From: JAEXZL01 sp049943125
GTDB lineage: Bacteria; Bacillota; Clostridia; Clostridiales; Clostridiaceae
NCBI RefSeq assembly: GCF_049943125.1
Contig: NZ_CP188040.1
Span: forward strand, 186,001-250,000
Reading direction: 5' to 3'
Length of the DNA stretch: 64,000 nt
The position numbers and the translations under genes are program-made. Position 1 is the first letter of the stretch, and every line of letters starts with the position of its first letter. Below, in pieces: positions 49,738-59,631 of the stretch. The notes under the pieces were generated by a model that ran no database searches, was not told where the DNA came from, and worked only from the letters and a program-made list of their open reading frames with translations.

Positions 49738-50919
49738 TTAATGATGGAATAGCCTCATTCCCGTAAAACACATTGCTATATTATGCTTATTGCAGCTCTC
49801 AATTACGAGATCATCCCTGACGGAGCCCCCAGGCTGTGCTATATAGTTAACTCCACTCTTAACAGCTCTCTCAATATTGTCTCCAAAGGGAAAGAAAGCA
49901 TCAGAGCCAAGTGACACACCAGTATTAGTCTCAAGCCATGCTCTCTTCTCTTCCCTGGTAAATATCGCCGGCTTTTCTGTGAATATTTTATCCCATGCAC
50001 CATCCTCAAAGATATCCATGTAATCCTCACCGATGTAGATATCAATAGCATTGTCTCTCTCTGCACGACCTATATTTTCTTTAAAAGGAAGAGTTAAAAC
50101 CTTCATGTGCTGCCTCAAATACCAGTTGTCTGCCTTATTTCCAGCAAGTCTTGTACAGTGAATTCTGGACTGCTGACCAGCTCCAATACCTATAGCCTGG
50201 CCTCCCTTTGAATAGCATACAGAATTAGACTGAGTATATTTTAGGGTAATTAGTGCAATGATCAAATCAATCTTTGCAGACTCGGGTATTTCCTTATTAT
50301 CAGTTACAACATTTTCAAGAAGGTTACTATCAATTTTAAACTCATTGCGTCCCTGTTCAAATGTAACACCATATACCTGCTTCCTCTCAAGAGGCTCAGG
50401 AACATAGGATGGATTAATTTTAATAATATTATAATTCCCTTTTTTCTTAGCTCTTAAAATTTCCAAGGCCTCCTCCTCATATCCAGGAGCAATTATTCCA
50501 TCGGAAACCTCATGCTGAATCAGTTTTGCTGTTTCAGTATCACAGACATCGGAGAGAGAAATAAAATCTCCAAAGGAGGACATTCTATCTGCTCCCCTTG
50601 CCCTGGCATAGGCACAAGCTAAAGGTGAAAGATCTCCAACCTTTTCATCTACCCAGTAAATTTTCTTCTCTACCTCTGTAAGTGGAATTCCTACTGCTGC
50701 CCCAGCTGGAGATACATGCTTAAAGGACGCTGCTGCGGGAAGTCCCGTTGCTTCCTTCAGCTCCTTTACCAGCTGATAACCATTAAAGGCATCAAGGAAA
50801 TTTATATAGCCTGGCTTTCCATTTAAGATTTCCACGGGAAGCACACTGCCATTTTCCATAAAGATTCTAGATGGCTTCTGATTTGGATTACAACCGTATT
50901 TTAACTGAAATTCTTTCAT
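49738..50919 (-). CDS. purH: Stand-alone AICAR transformylase (PurH C-terminal type)
   Basis: A 393-residue protein homologous only to the formyltransferase half of bifunctional PurH; the IMP cyclohydrolase (MGS-like) half is missing. It transfers a formyl group from 10-formyl-THF to AICAR. The catalytic pair K67-H68 lies in SFKHVSPAG; YTQSNSVCYSKGGQAIGIGAGQQSR, cited here by Q-S-N-S and G-I-G-A-G-Q-Q-S-R, is the substrate loop; DAFFPFGDNIE and AQPGGSVRDD complete the family pattern. The cyclohydrolase step is supplied by the PurO-like gene immediately upstream (18 bases). Confidence 0.9.
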   Translation of the reverse strand: MKEFQLKYGCNPNQKPSRIFMENGSVLPVEILNGKPGYINFLDAFNGYQLVKELKEATGLPAAASFKHVSPAGAAVGIPLTEVEKKIYWVDEKVGDLSPLACAYARARGADRMSSFGDFISLSDVCDTETAKLIQHEVSDGIIAPGYEEEALEILRAKKKGNYNIIKINPSYVPEPLERKQVYGVTFEQGRNEFKIDSNLLENVVTDNKEIPESAKIDLIIALITLKYTQSNSVCYSKGGQAIGIGAGQQSRIHCTRLAGNKADNWYLRQHMKVLTLPFKENIGRAERDNAIDIYIGEDYMDIFEDGAWDKIFTEKPAIFTREEKRAWLETNTGVSLGSDAFFPFGDNIERAVKSGVNYIAQPGGSVRDDLVIESCNKHNIAMCFTGMRLFHH

Positions 50920-50937
50920 AACTCTTTCCTTTCAAGC

Positions 50938-51651
50938 TTACTGATTTTTATTAATTATTCTGGTGTCATATTCACCGGTTTCAATATCAATATATCTCAC
51001 AAAAAGTGAAACCTTATTTTCATAGTTGAGATTTTTCCATATTAAATTGGTAAAACTATCAATATCCCCAGATATCCTAATTACCTTAGGCTCCCCTTCA
51101 AAGCTAGGAAGAGGATTTCCATCACCTTTGTAGGTATGAATGAAATGTCCTTGCCCTTTTATAGGGTTACTGTAGCTAAAGGTATATCTATTGCAGGCTT
51201 CTGGATTGCCATTATTGCTTTTTAAAATGGATAGTGCATAGTTATATTCACCCTTCTCAATATCCATAACACCTGAAATTCTAGGGGTATAATTAGGCGC
51301 ATCTGGTTCAAACTCTCTGGTTCTTAAGGCCTCCTCAAAGGACTGACCTTGAGCCATAAGTGTATAAATAGTGTCTGTGTGATCTCCATTAGTAACAATG
51401 GTCTTATTCTCAAGAACACATACTGGTGAGTAAATAATCAAGGTAGGATCCTCCATCTTATCTGAGTCAAAAGCTTCTGTTCTGATCCCCTCCCCATGAG
51501 ATACAAAAACTCGATTTCGGCTATTTTCACTTCTACCCATAATAAAGTAAGCTGCTACAGCCTTTTTTCCATCTTCTGATTTTCCTAAAATTATGCCTCT
51601 TCCAGGATAAGAGCATCCTGAAAGCTCCATTTCTAAAGTTCTAATTTTCAT
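50938..51651 (-). CDS. purO: IMP cyclohydrolase, PurO-like
   Basis: A 237-residue protein of the archaeal-type IMP cyclohydrolase family, which closes FAICAR to IMP. Family-like segments include GCSYPGRGIILG, YFIMGRSENSRNR, NGDHTDTI and ISGVMDIEKGEY. It overlaps purN by 11 bases and precedes the stand-alone AICAR transformylase gene, and no other gene for this step is in the operon; this context is strong support. It is longer than the archaeal PurO (about 200 residues). The non-homologous replacement of the PurH N-domain is known in some Clostridia and archaea. Confidence 0.87.
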   Translation of the reverse strand: MKIRTLEMELSGCSYPGRGIILGKSEDGKKAVAAYFIMGRSENSRNRVFVSHGEGIRTEAFDSDKMEDPTLIIYSPVCVLENKTIVTNGDHTDTIYTLMAQGQSFEEALRTREFEPDAPNYTPRISGVMDIEKGEYNYALSILKSNNGNPEACNRYTFSYSNPIKGQGHFIHTYKGDGNPLPSFEGEPKVIRISGDIDSFTNLIWKNLNYENKVSLFVRYIDIETGEYDTRIINKNQ

Positions 51652-52228
51652 TGATATCCTCCTGTGCCAACATTGCTATAACCTGTACCAGAGCCTTATG
51701 CTCTTCTATAAGTACCCTCTTTTGAAGGCTCTCTGGCGTATCTGAGTGTTTAACCTGTACTGTCTTCTGTAATATAATATCTCCACCATCTATAACCTCG
51801 TTAACAACGTGTACTGTACAGCCTGAAACCTCTTCCTTGCCCTTCAGAACTGCTTCATGTACCCTTATTCCATACATCCCCTTCCCGCAATACTTAGGTA
51901 TCAGCGAAGGATGTATATTAATTATCTTATTTTTATATACCTTCAGGATATTCCCTGAAAGAATCGATAAAAAACCAGCCAGTACAATAAGGTCAAGGTT
52001 ATCTCCTATAAGCTCAAGAGCCTTATCTCCAAAGGCATTTCTGTCCTTTCCCTTTTCAATTATAAAGGTAGGTATATTCTTAGCTTCAGCTCTTTTTAAT
52101 GCCTCGGCCTTGGGATTATCGCTGATAACAGAGGTAACCACCACCTTTAGCTCACCTTTATCCACTGCATCTAATATGCTCTGGAGATTGCTGCCACTTC
52201 CAGATACAAATACCGCTATTCTATACAT
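51641..52228 (-). CDS. purN: Phosphoribosylglycinamide formyltransferase PurN
   Basis: A 195-residue enzyme that formylates GAR with 10-formyl-THF. The N-terminal loop is VFVSGSGSNLQSI, and the catalytic triad is visible as N and H in NIHPSLIP (Asn and His) and the Asp in DGGDII. The insertion GKGMYGIRVHEAV is typical. It overlaps purM by 13 bases at its start and the purO-like gene by 11 at its end. Confidence 0.96.
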   Translation of the reverse strand: MYRIAVFVSGSGSNLQSILDAVDKGELKVVVTSVISDNPKAEALKRAEAKNIPTFIIEKGKDRNAFGDKALELIGDNLDLIVLAGFLSILSGNILKVYKNKIINIHPSLIPKYCGKGMYGIRVHEAVLKGKEEVSGCTVHVVNEVIDGGDIILQKTVQVKHSDTPESLQKRVLIEEHKALVQVIAMLAQEDINEN

Positions 52229-53214
52229 ATACCTGCCCCTCCAGAGGTAATATCACCGATAACATAAGCTCTTTCTCCCATTTCTACAAGCTCTTTTAAG
52301 ACTAATTCCTTTATTTCCCTGGAAATGCAGAGAACAAAACCTATCCCCATATTGAAGGTATTGTATAAAGAAGCAGCTTCTCCTCCCTTGTTCACAACAC
52401 TCTTATAAATAGATGGTATTGGATAGCTATTCTTTTTAATTCTTGCCTCAAGGCCTTCTGGAAGCATTCTAGGTATATTTTCCACAAAACCTCCACCAGT
52501 AATATGAGCCATGCCTTTTACAGGATATTTTTCTAAAAGCTTAAGTACAGGCTTTACATAAATCCTCGTGGGAGTTAGTAGTATATCTCCCATAGTCCTT
52601 CCCTGATGCTCCTCCTCCAGGTCAGGAAATAGCTTTCTCAAAAGAGAATATCCATTAGAATGAAAGCCAGAGGAGGCTAATCCTATAAGGACATCTCCTT
52701 CCTTAATAGTACTTCCATCTATAATTTTATCCTTATCAACTATTCCAACTGCAAAGCCGGCAATATCGTATTCTCCCTCTCTATAAAAACCAGGCATCTC
52801 CGCTGTCTCTCCTCCTACTAAAGAAGCACCACACTGAATACACCCTTCAGAAACACCCTTTACCAGCTCTGCGGCCACTTCTGCTTCAAGCTTTCCACAG
52901 GCTAAATAATCCAGAAAGAACAGAGGCTTCGCACCATGACATAGGATGTCATTGACACACATAGCCACACAGTCTATTCCCACAGTATCATATTTTCTAG
53001 CTCTAAAGGCTATATCAAGCTTGGTACCAACTCCGTCTGTCCCAGAAACAAGCACTGGTTTTTTATAGCCCTCAGGAAGTTCTACCATGGAAGCGAAGCT
53101 TCCTAGGCTATTAAGGATAAGGCTGCTGGCAGTGCTTTTCGCATATTCCTTTATAAGCTCTACTGCTTTATAACCTTCATTGATATTGACTCCAGACTCT
53201 TTATAACTAATCAT
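52216..53214 (-). CDS. purM: Phosphoribosylformylglycinamidine cyclo-ligase PurM
   Basis: A 332-residue AIR synthetase that closes the imidazole ring using ATP. Motifs: YKESGVNINEGYKAVELIK at the N-terminus, LVSGTDGVGTKLDIA with the nucleotide site, CVNDILCHGAKPLFFLDYLA in parts, SGFHSNGYSL and HITGGGFVENIPR. Standard length. It follows purF by 6 bases and overlaps purN. Confidence 0.97.
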   Translation of the reverse strand: MISYKESGVNINEGYKAVELIKEYAKSTASSLILNSLGSFASMVELPEGYKKPVLVSGTDGVGTKLDIAFRARKYDTVGIDCVAMCVNDILCHGAKPLFFLDYLACGKLEAEVAAELVKGVSEGCIQCGASLVGGETAEMPGFYREGEYDIAGFAVGIVDKDKIIDGSTIKEGDVLIGLASSGFHSNGYSLLRKLFPDLEEEHQGRTMGDILLTPTRIYVKPVLKLLEKYPVKGMAHITGGGFVENIPRMLPEGLEARIKKNSYPIPSIYKSVVNKGGEAASLYNTFNMGIGFVLCISREIKELVLKELVEMGERAYVIGDITSGGAGICIE

Positions 53215-53220
53215 AAGACA

Positions 53221-54627
53221 CTACCTTTCCAAATAATCCTTATTGGTTTCCATGGGCGGTGCCACTGGATAAACCCCACTGAAGCAGCCTAAGCAAAAAT
53301 TATCCCCCCTGCCAAAGGCCTCTATCATTCCTTCTATACTTATATAGCCTAGGCTATCAGCTCCCAACATGTCTTTTATTTCCTCTACAGTCTTATTTGC
53401 TCCTATGAGCTCCCGTCTATAGGGAGTATCTATTCCGAAATAGCAGGGGAATTTAACTATTGGAGATGCCACCCTGAAATGTACCTCCTTGGCTCCTGCC
53501 TTCTTCATAAGCTCCACAAGCCTTACGCTGGTGGTACCTCTAACGATAGAATCATCAATAAGCACTATACGCTTACCATTTACAATATTCTTTAAGGGAT
53601 TAAGCTTTAAAGCAACAGCCTTTTCTCGAAGCTCCTGACTTGGAGCTATAAAGGTTCTTCCTATATATCTGTTTTTTATAAAACCATCAGCATAGGGTAT
53701 ACCGGAGGCTTTAGCATAACCTACAGCAGCTGCTAATCCTGAGTCTGGCACTCCTATTACCACATCAGCCTCCGCAGGACATTCCTTATAGAGCCCTTCT
53801 CCCACTCTTACCCTGGATTCATATACATTCATTCCATCAATAGTGCTGTCTGGCCTAGCAAAATAAATATATTCAAAGGAACAGGTATTACAGGTTGTTC
53901 TTTCAATCTTATTGACACTGCGAAGACCTTCCTTATCAATTACTACTATCTCTCCAGGTTTCACATCTCTAACAAATTCAGCTCCTATAGTATCTAAAGC
54001 ACAGCTTTCAGAGGTGAGTATATAGGAATCCTTATACTTCCCTATTGCTAAAGGCCTAATTCCATAGGTATCCCTTACTCCTATAAGCTTATCCTTTGTG
54101 AGAATAACCAGAGCAAAGGAGCCTTTAATGGCCTGAAGAGCTTCAAAAACTGCCTGCTCAATACCTCTTCTAGCACCTCTAGCTATTAAGCTCAAAATAA
54201 CCTCAGAATCATTAGTAGTATTGAAGAGATGGCCACCATCTTCTAGAAGATCTCTGATCACCTCAGCGTTGGTACAGTTACCATTATGAGCCATAGCCAC
54301 AGTTCCGTACTTTGACTCCGTCACTAAAGGCTGAGCATTTATTAAATTACTGGAGCCAGCAGTGGAATATCTTACATGTCCTATAGCAGCGTTTCCTCGA
54401 AGCTCTCCTAGTTTTTCCTTATCAAAGGCTTCAGATACGAGTCCCATACCCTTTTCACAGCGAAGATTGCTTCCATCTGCTACAGCTATCCCCGCACTTT
54501 CCTGACCTCTATGCTGAAGAGCATAAAGACCATAATAGGTAATGGAGGTTACTTCCTCTACATCAGGAGAAAATATTCCAAATACCCCGCACTCCTCCTT
54601 AAATTTGTCCTTAACTAATTCGATCAT
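53221..54627 (-). CDS. purF: Amidophosphoribosyltransferase PurF, Fe-S type
   Basis: First committed step: transfers the amide of glutamine to PRPP. The 468-residue protein has a 12-residue propeptide (MIELVKDKFKEE) that is removed to expose the catalytic C13 (CGVFGIF). Fe-S cluster cysteines are seen in TTCNTCSFE, FPCYFG and FCLGCFSG, the pattern of the O2-sensitive Bacillus-type enzyme. The PRPP loop is VLIDDSIVRGTTS. The oxygen-labile cluster fits an anaerobe. It follows purC by 26 bases. Confidence 0.97.
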   Translation of the reverse strand: MIELVKDKFKEECGVFGIFSPDVEEVTSITYYGLYALQHRGQESAGIAVADGSNLRCEKGMGLVSEAFDKEKLGELRGNAAIGHVRYSTAGSSNLINAQPLVTESKYGTVAMAHNGNCTNAEVIRDLLEDGGHLFNTTNDSEVILSLIARGARRGIEQAVFEALQAIKGSFALVILTKDKLIGVRDTYGIRPLAIGKYKDSYILTSESCALDTIGAEFVRDVKPGEIVVIDKEGLRSVNKIERTTCNTCSFEYIYFARPDSTIDGMNVYESRVRVGEGLYKECPAEADVVIGVPDSGLAAAVGYAKASGIPYADGFIKNRYIGRTFIAPSQELREKAVALKLNPLKNIVNGKRIVLIDDSIVRGTTSVRLVELMKKAGAKEVHFRVASPIVKFPCYFGIDTPYRRELIGANKTVEEIKDMLGADSLGYISIEGMIEAFGRGDNFCLGCFSGVYPVAPPMETNKDYLER

Positions 54628-54653
54628 CTCATCTACCTCACTAAAAAAATGTC

Positions 54654-55355
54654 TTAGCCAATGCGATTAAGTATCTCTACATAAGCATCCTTAACATTAC
54701 CCATATCTCTTCTGAAGCGGTCCTTGTCCAGCTTTTCATTGGTAACTGCATCCCAGAATCTACAGGTATCAGGAGAAATTTCATCAGCTAATAGGATTTC
54801 CCCTTTGTACCTTCCAAATTCCAGTTTAAAATCTATGAGGCGGATATTTTGCTTTATGAAAAACTCTTTTAATATATCATTTACTTTTTCTGTAACACTA
54901 TATATCTTTTTAAGCTCCGAGAAAGTAGTAAGGCCAATAGCTACTGCATGGTAATCATTTATAAGAGGGTCACCTAAGTCATCATTTTTATAGCAGATTT
55001 CATAAATTGTAGTGTTTAATTCTAGTCCCTCATCAATTCCCAATCTCTTTGCCATGCTTCCTGCTGCCACATTCCTGACTATAACTTCTATAGGAACAAT
55101 TTCTACCCTTTTGCATAATTGCTCTCTTTCATTAAGCTTTTCTATATAATGAGTTTCAATGCCCCTGCTCTCTAGAAGCTCAAAAAGCTTAGAGGTGATA
55201 CTATTGTTTAAAGCTCCCTTATCCTCAATCTGTCCTTTCTTTTCTCCATTAAAGGCTGTAGCATCGTCCTTATAATAAACAATTACCTGATCTTCCTTAT
55301 CAGTAGCATAGATTTTCTTAGCCTTTCCTTCATATAGCATCTCTAGCTTTTCCAT
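54654..55355 (-). CDS. purC: SAICAR synthase PurC
   Basis: A 233-residue enzyme that joins CAIR and aspartate using ATP. Family elements: LYEGKAKKIYAT, DATAFNGEKK, LVEVIVRN-like segment seen as PIEVIVRNVAAGS, and LADEISPDTCRFWD. Standard length. The purE stop and the purC start overlap by one base. Confidence 0.97.
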   Translation of the reverse strand: MEKLEMLYEGKAKKIYATDKEDQVIVYYKDDATAFNGEKKGQIEDKGALNNSITSKLFELLESRGIETHYIEKLNEREQLCKRVEIVPIEVIVRNVAAGSMAKRLGIDEGLELNTTIYEICYKNDDLGDPLINDYHAVAIGLTTFSELKKIYSVTEKVNDILKEFFIKQNIRLIDFKLEFGRYKGEILLADEISPDTCRFWDAVTNEKLDKDRFRRDMGNVKDAYVEILNRIG

Positions 55356-55834
55356 TATAGTTCAATCCCCTCTCCATTATCCTTTATGAATTTATCCTTC
55401 ATATCTCTTCTGAAATTTAATAATCTATCCTTAAGGTCAGGATATTTTACAGACAATATTTCTACTGCTAATATCCCTGCATTATAGCTATTGTTTATCC
55501 CTACTGTAGCAACAGGTATTGATTTAGGCATCTGAACTATTGATAGGAGAGAATCAAGTCCATTTAGCTCAGCCTTAATGGGTACACCTATAACAGGTAG
55601 TACTGTATGAGAGGCTATAACCCCTGGAAGATGAGCAGCGAGGCCTGCTCCCGCAATTATGCATTCATACCCTCCTTCCTCAATGGCTTTTAATGCCTCC
55701 ATAAGCTTTTCTGGAACTCTATGAGCTGAAAGCACATGAGCCTTATAGTGAACACCCAGCTCTTTAAGAGCTTTAGCTGCTCCTGCCATCACCTCTTTAT
55801 CTGATTTACTACCAAAAAATATAGCAACCCTCAT
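55355..55834 (-). CDS. purE: 5-(carboxyamino)imidazole ribonucleotide mutase PurE
   Basis: A 159-residue enzyme with FFGSKSDKEVM and LSAHRVPEKL, the substrate-binding and catalytic His loop of PurE. It interconverts N5-CAIR and CAIR in class I, or carboxylates AIR directly in class II. No purK gene is in this operon; either purK is elsewhere or CO2 is used directly. The sequence length and the SAHR motif alone do not decide class. Confidence 0.96.
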   Translation of the reverse strand: MRVAIFFGSKSDKEVMAGAAKALKELGVHYKAHVLSAHRVPEKLMEALKAIEEGGYECIIAGAGLAAHLPGVIASHTVLPVIGVPIKAELNGLDSLLSIVQMPKSIPVATVGINNSYNAGILAVEILSVKYPDLKDRLLNFRRDMKDKFIKDNGEGIEL

Positions 55835-55851
55835 AATGTACCGCCTTTCTA

Positions 55852-58800
55852 TTATTTAAAATAATTTACTCCAGAGCTAAAGATTTTCTGTTCTAAATTT
55901 CCCTTAATATTTTTATAAAGCCTTCTGTCACCTCTTTCGCTATGAGCCATCTTTCCAAGTACCCTCCCATCAGGACTTGTTATCCCTTCTATTGCATATA
56001 AGGATCCATTAGGATTACAAGGCTCCTCCATTGTTGGTTTTCCTTCTGTATTTACATATTGAGTAGCAACCTGTCCTTTTTTTATAAGCTCCTGCAGCAC
56101 CGAAGGGGATGCTGTGAATCTTCCTTCACCATGAGATACTGGAATCTTGTGTATCTCACCGAGGTTTATTTCTTCAAACCAGGGTGAAAGCTTTGAAACA
56201 ACCTTTGTTTCCACCAGTGTAGAAACATGTCTTCCAATATTGTTATAGGTTAAGGTAGGCATATTTTCATCTATTTCAACTATTCTTCCATAAGGTAAAA
56301 GACCTAACTTTATTAGCGCCTGGAAGCCATTGCATATCCCTAAAACCAATCCATCTCGCTTATACAATAGCTCCTCCACGGCCTCTGCTAGATATTTATT
56401 TCTAAAAACAGAAGCTATATATTTTCCAGAGCCTTCAGGTTCGTCAGCAGCACTGAAGCCTCCAGGAAGCATAAGTATCTGAGAGTTTTTTATCTCTTTT
56501 TCCATTTCCTTTATAGAAGCTCTAAGTCCTTCCGGAGTCAAATTTTTTAATACTAAAGTATTTACTAATGCTCCTTCTCTTTCAAAAGCCCTGGCAGAAT
56601 CATATTCACAATTAGTCCCGGGGAAAACGGGGATGAATACCCTTGGCCTTGAAATTTTAGTACCTATATAGCTTTTTTTATTTTGAGGAATAAAGGATAT
56701 TTTTCTCCCTTCCTCGGGAAGCTCAATCTCCTCCACTGTTGCCTTTGTAGGAAAGACCTCCTCTAAAGGTTCCTCCCAAGCTTCTCTTAGCTTCTTAAGG
56801 GTAAGACTTTCTTCCTTATAGCTTATGGTAGCCTCCTTGGTCAGTTCGCCAACCAAAGAATAATCTAAATCTCCTAAAACCTCTTCAGGAATGCTATCCT
56901 TAGTTAGCTGTATAAGGAAGGAGCCATAACAAGGTGCTATTATATCCTCTAAGGACAAATCCTTGTTGAGGGAAATTCCAATATTATTTCCAAAGGACAT
57001 CTTAGCTACTCCAGCAGCTATCCCTCCCTCTCTTAGGGCATAAGCAGAAGCTATAGCTCCTCTATCCACCGCTTCCTTAAGCTTATTGAGAGTTACCTTC
57101 AGATTCTCAAAATCTACTGTATATTCAGGAGTAATCGGTGTTTTAACTATATAAACCTCCTGTCCTTCTCCTTTTTTAAGCTCTGGTGAAAGGACATTGT
57201 CAATATGGTCTAAGGCTACGGCAAAGGCTACAAGGGTAGGAGGTACTGTAAGATTTTCAAAGGTTCCTGACATGCTGTCCTTACCGCCTATAGCCCCAAT
57301 AGCTAGCTTCCTTTGAGCTTCATAACCACCTAAAAGAGCAGCAAAGGGCTTACCCCATTTTTCTTTATCCTTGCCAAGCTTTTCAAAGTATTCCTGAAAG
57401 GTTAGTTTAATATTCTTATAATCTCCTCCCATGGCAGCTATCCTGCATACCGCTTCAATAACAGCAAAATGTGCTCCATGATAGGGACTCCAATGAGCTA
57501 TCCTTGGATTATATCCATAGGTCATTAGTGATACAGTATTAGAGTATCCTTTATGAACAGGTATTCTTGATGCCATACCCTCAGGGGGAGTTTTTTCCTC
57601 CGCTCCACCAAAAGGCATTAGCACTGTATTTGCACCTATAGTAGAGTCGAATCTTTCACAAAGTCCCTTCTGACTGCAGGTATTTAGGTCTTTAAGCTGA
57701 TTTATCATCACCTCTTCAAAGGTACTTCCAGCTGCCTTAGTCATTTCCTTATTAAAGTAATTATCTTTATCTTCTGGACTTTTTACCAAAACCTCTGCAA
57801 AGGCTTCAGCTCCATTGGTGTCTAGGAAGCTTCTCTCTATATCAACAATCAATTTTTCTCTCCACCACATTCTAAGCCTTCCGGAATCTGTTACCTCTGC
57901 TACGGTAGTAGCCTCTAAATTTTCCTCCAGGGCCATGGAGATAAAGCTTTTTTCATTATCTGGAGAAATCACTACAGCCATTCTCTCCTGTGATTCGGAA
58001 ATAGCCAGCTCTGTTCCATTTAAGCCTTCATATTTTTTTGGAATCCTATCAAGGTATATGTCCAGACTATCGCTGAGCTCACCTATGGCTACAGATACTC
58101 CTCCTGCTCCAAAGTCATTACATTTTTTTATCATTAAGGCTGCTTCTGGCCTTCTAAAAAATCTTTGAAGCTTTCTTTCCACTGGTGCATTACCCTTTTG
58201 AACCTCAGCACCACACTCATTGATAGAATCTAAGTTATGCTCCTTTGAAGATCCTGTGGCACCCCCACAGCCATCTCTTCCAGTCCTTCCGCCTAAAAGA
58301 ATAATTAAATCACCCCTTTTAGGTCTTTCTCTTTTTACCTGCTTCTCTGGTACAGCTCCAATCACGGCACCAATCTCCATTCTTTTTGCCTTAAAGCCAG
58401 GATCATAAAGCTCTACCACCTGACCGGTAGCAAGTCCTATTTGATTACCATAGGAGCTATAACCCGCAGCAGCACCTAGGGTAATCTTTCTCTGGGGAAG
58501 CTTTCCCTTTAAGGTATCCTCTACCCTTTCTCTGGGATCTCCACTACCAGTAATTCTCATAGCCTGATATACGTATGCTCTCCCCGACAATGGATCCCTT
58601 ATAGCTCCGCCTAGGCAGGTTGCAGCTCCTCCAAAGGGCTCAATTTCCGTGGGATGATTGTGTGTCTCATTCTTAAATAATATGAGATAATCCATAGTAC
58701 CCTCGGTGGTTTCTACCTTTGCTTTTATGGTACAAGCATTTATTTCATCGGATTCATCTAAATCCTCTAAAAACCCTCTATTTTTCAGTTCTTTCATGGC

Positions 58801-59631
58801 TATAGTGGCTAAATCCATGAGATTTATGGGCTTTTCTTCTCTAGCAAGCTCCTTCCTTACCTTTAGGTAGTCCATATAGGCTTCCTTTAAAGGAGAGCTT
58901 AGCACTCCCTCCTCTATATCAACCTTTGTTATTGAGGTTTGAAAGGTTGTATGTCTACAGTGATCTGACCAATAGGTATCTAAGACTTTTATTTCCGTTT
59001 CCGTTGGATTTCTATCTTCTTTAATAAAATAATCCTGGCATAGAGAGAGGTCTTCTATAGACATAGCAAGCCCAAGATTTTTATGAAGGTTACTAAGCTC
59101 AGCTTTATTCATGTTGATAAAGCCTTCATAGACGGGAATGTCCTTAGGATCTCCGTAATTTTCCTCAAGGGAGATTCTTCTCAAGCTTGCTTCTCTCTTT
59201 TCCACAGGATTAATATAATAGTTCTTTATTTTTTCTAATTCTTCTTTGGTTATATCGCCCCTAAGACCAAGGATGACAGCACAGCTCACCTTTGGAGCCA
59301 CTCCCTCCTTAAGAACAGCTAAGCACTGCATTGCTGCATCGGCTCTTTGATCATATTGACCAGGAAGATATTCCGCTGCAAAAAGCACATACTCCTTTTC
59401 TAGTTCCTTTAAGCTAAAAAAAGCCCTATCCACAGTACTTTCCGAAAATACTATGGCAGCAGCTTTATTAAATAATTCTTCATCCATATATTCAGTTACA
59501 TAGCGATTAATTACCCGCACCTCTTCCAGTGAAGTAATTCTTAGATTATCTCTAAAGTCTTGAAGCAGTGCTTTAGCTTCTATATCATAGCCCAGTTTCT
59601 TCTCAACATAAATCACCTTTAATTTCTCCAT
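55852..59631 (-). CDS. purL: Phosphoribosylformylglycinamidine synthase PurL, single chain
   Basis: A 1259-residue large-type FGAM synthase: N-terminal PurS-like part, two AIR-synthase-like halves (about 180-930) with DTYWSDHCRHTTF and ETHNHPTEIEPFGGAATCLGG, and a C-terminal class I glutaminase (about 1000-1259) with nucleophile C in LGICNGFQ and the H/E pair in SHGEGRF and PNGS. This form differs from the three-protein PurS/Q/L of Bacillus and is common in Clostridia. ATG 59631 is chosen because AGGTGG lies 6 bases upstream; the frame extends to 59652 without that support. First gene of the operon. Confidence 0.96.
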   Translation of the reverse strand: MEKLKVIYVEKKLGYDIEAKALLQDFRDNLRITSLEEVRVINRYVTEYMDEELFNKAAAIVFSESTVDRAFFSLKELEKEYVLFAAEYLPGQYDQRADAAMQCLAVLKEGVAPKVSCAVILGLRGDITKEELEKIKNYYINPVEKREASLRRISLEENYGDPKDIPVYEGFINMNKAELSNLHKNLGLAMSIEDLSLCQDYFIKEDRNPTETEIKVLDTYWSDHCRHTTFQTSITKVDIEEGVLSSPLKEAYMDYLKVRKELAREEKPINLMDLATIAMKELKNRGFLEDLDESDEINACTIKAKVETTEGTMDYLILFKNETHNHPTEIEPFGGAATCLGGAIRDPLSGRAYVYQAMRITGSGDPRERVEDTLKGKLPQRKITLGAAAGYSSYGNQIGLATGQVVELYDPGFKAKRMEIGAVIGAVPEKQVKRERPKRGDLIILLGGRTGRDGCGGATGSSKEHNLDSINECGAEVQKGNAPVERKLQRFFRRPEAALMIKKCNDFGAGGVSVAIGELSDSLDIYLDRIPKKYEGLNGTELAISESQERMAVVISPDNEKSFISMALEENLEATTVAEVTDSGRLRMWWREKLIVDIERSFLDTNGAEAFAEVLVKSPEDKDNYFNKEMTKAAGSTFEEVMINQLKDLNTCSQKGLCERFDSTIGANTVLMPFGGAEEKTPPEGMASRIPVHKGYSNTVSLMTYGYNPRIAHWSPYHGAHFAVIEAVCRIAAMGGDYKNIKLTFQEYFEKLGKDKEKWGKPFAALLGGYEAQRKLAIGAIGGKDSMSGTFENLTVPPTLVAFAVALDHIDNVLSPELKKGEGQEVYIVKTPITPEYTVDFENLKVTLNKLKEAVDRGAIASAYALREGGIAAGVAKMSFGNNIGISLNKDLSLEDIIAPCYGSFLIQLTKDSIPEEVLGDLDYSLVGELTKEATISYKEESLTLKKLREAWEEPLEEVFPTKATVEEIELPEEGRKISFIPQNKKSYIGTKISRPRVFIPVFPGTNCEYDSARAFEREGALVNTLVLKNLTPEGLRASIKEMEKEIKNSQILMLPGGFSAADEPEGSGKYIASVFRNKYLAEAVEELLYKRDGLVLGICNGFQALIKLGLLPYGRIVEIDENMPTLTYNNIGRHVSTLVETKVVSKLSPWFEEINLGEIHKIPVSHGEGRFTASPSVLQELIKKGQVATQYVNTEGKPTMEEPCNPNGSLYAIEGITSPDGRVLGKMAHSERGDRRLYKNIKGNLEQKIFSSGVNYFK

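Noticed and set aside
57815..58168. Antisense frame of 117 codons inside purL
   Set aside because: Shadow of purL with low-complexity Ser/Leu composition and no start signal.
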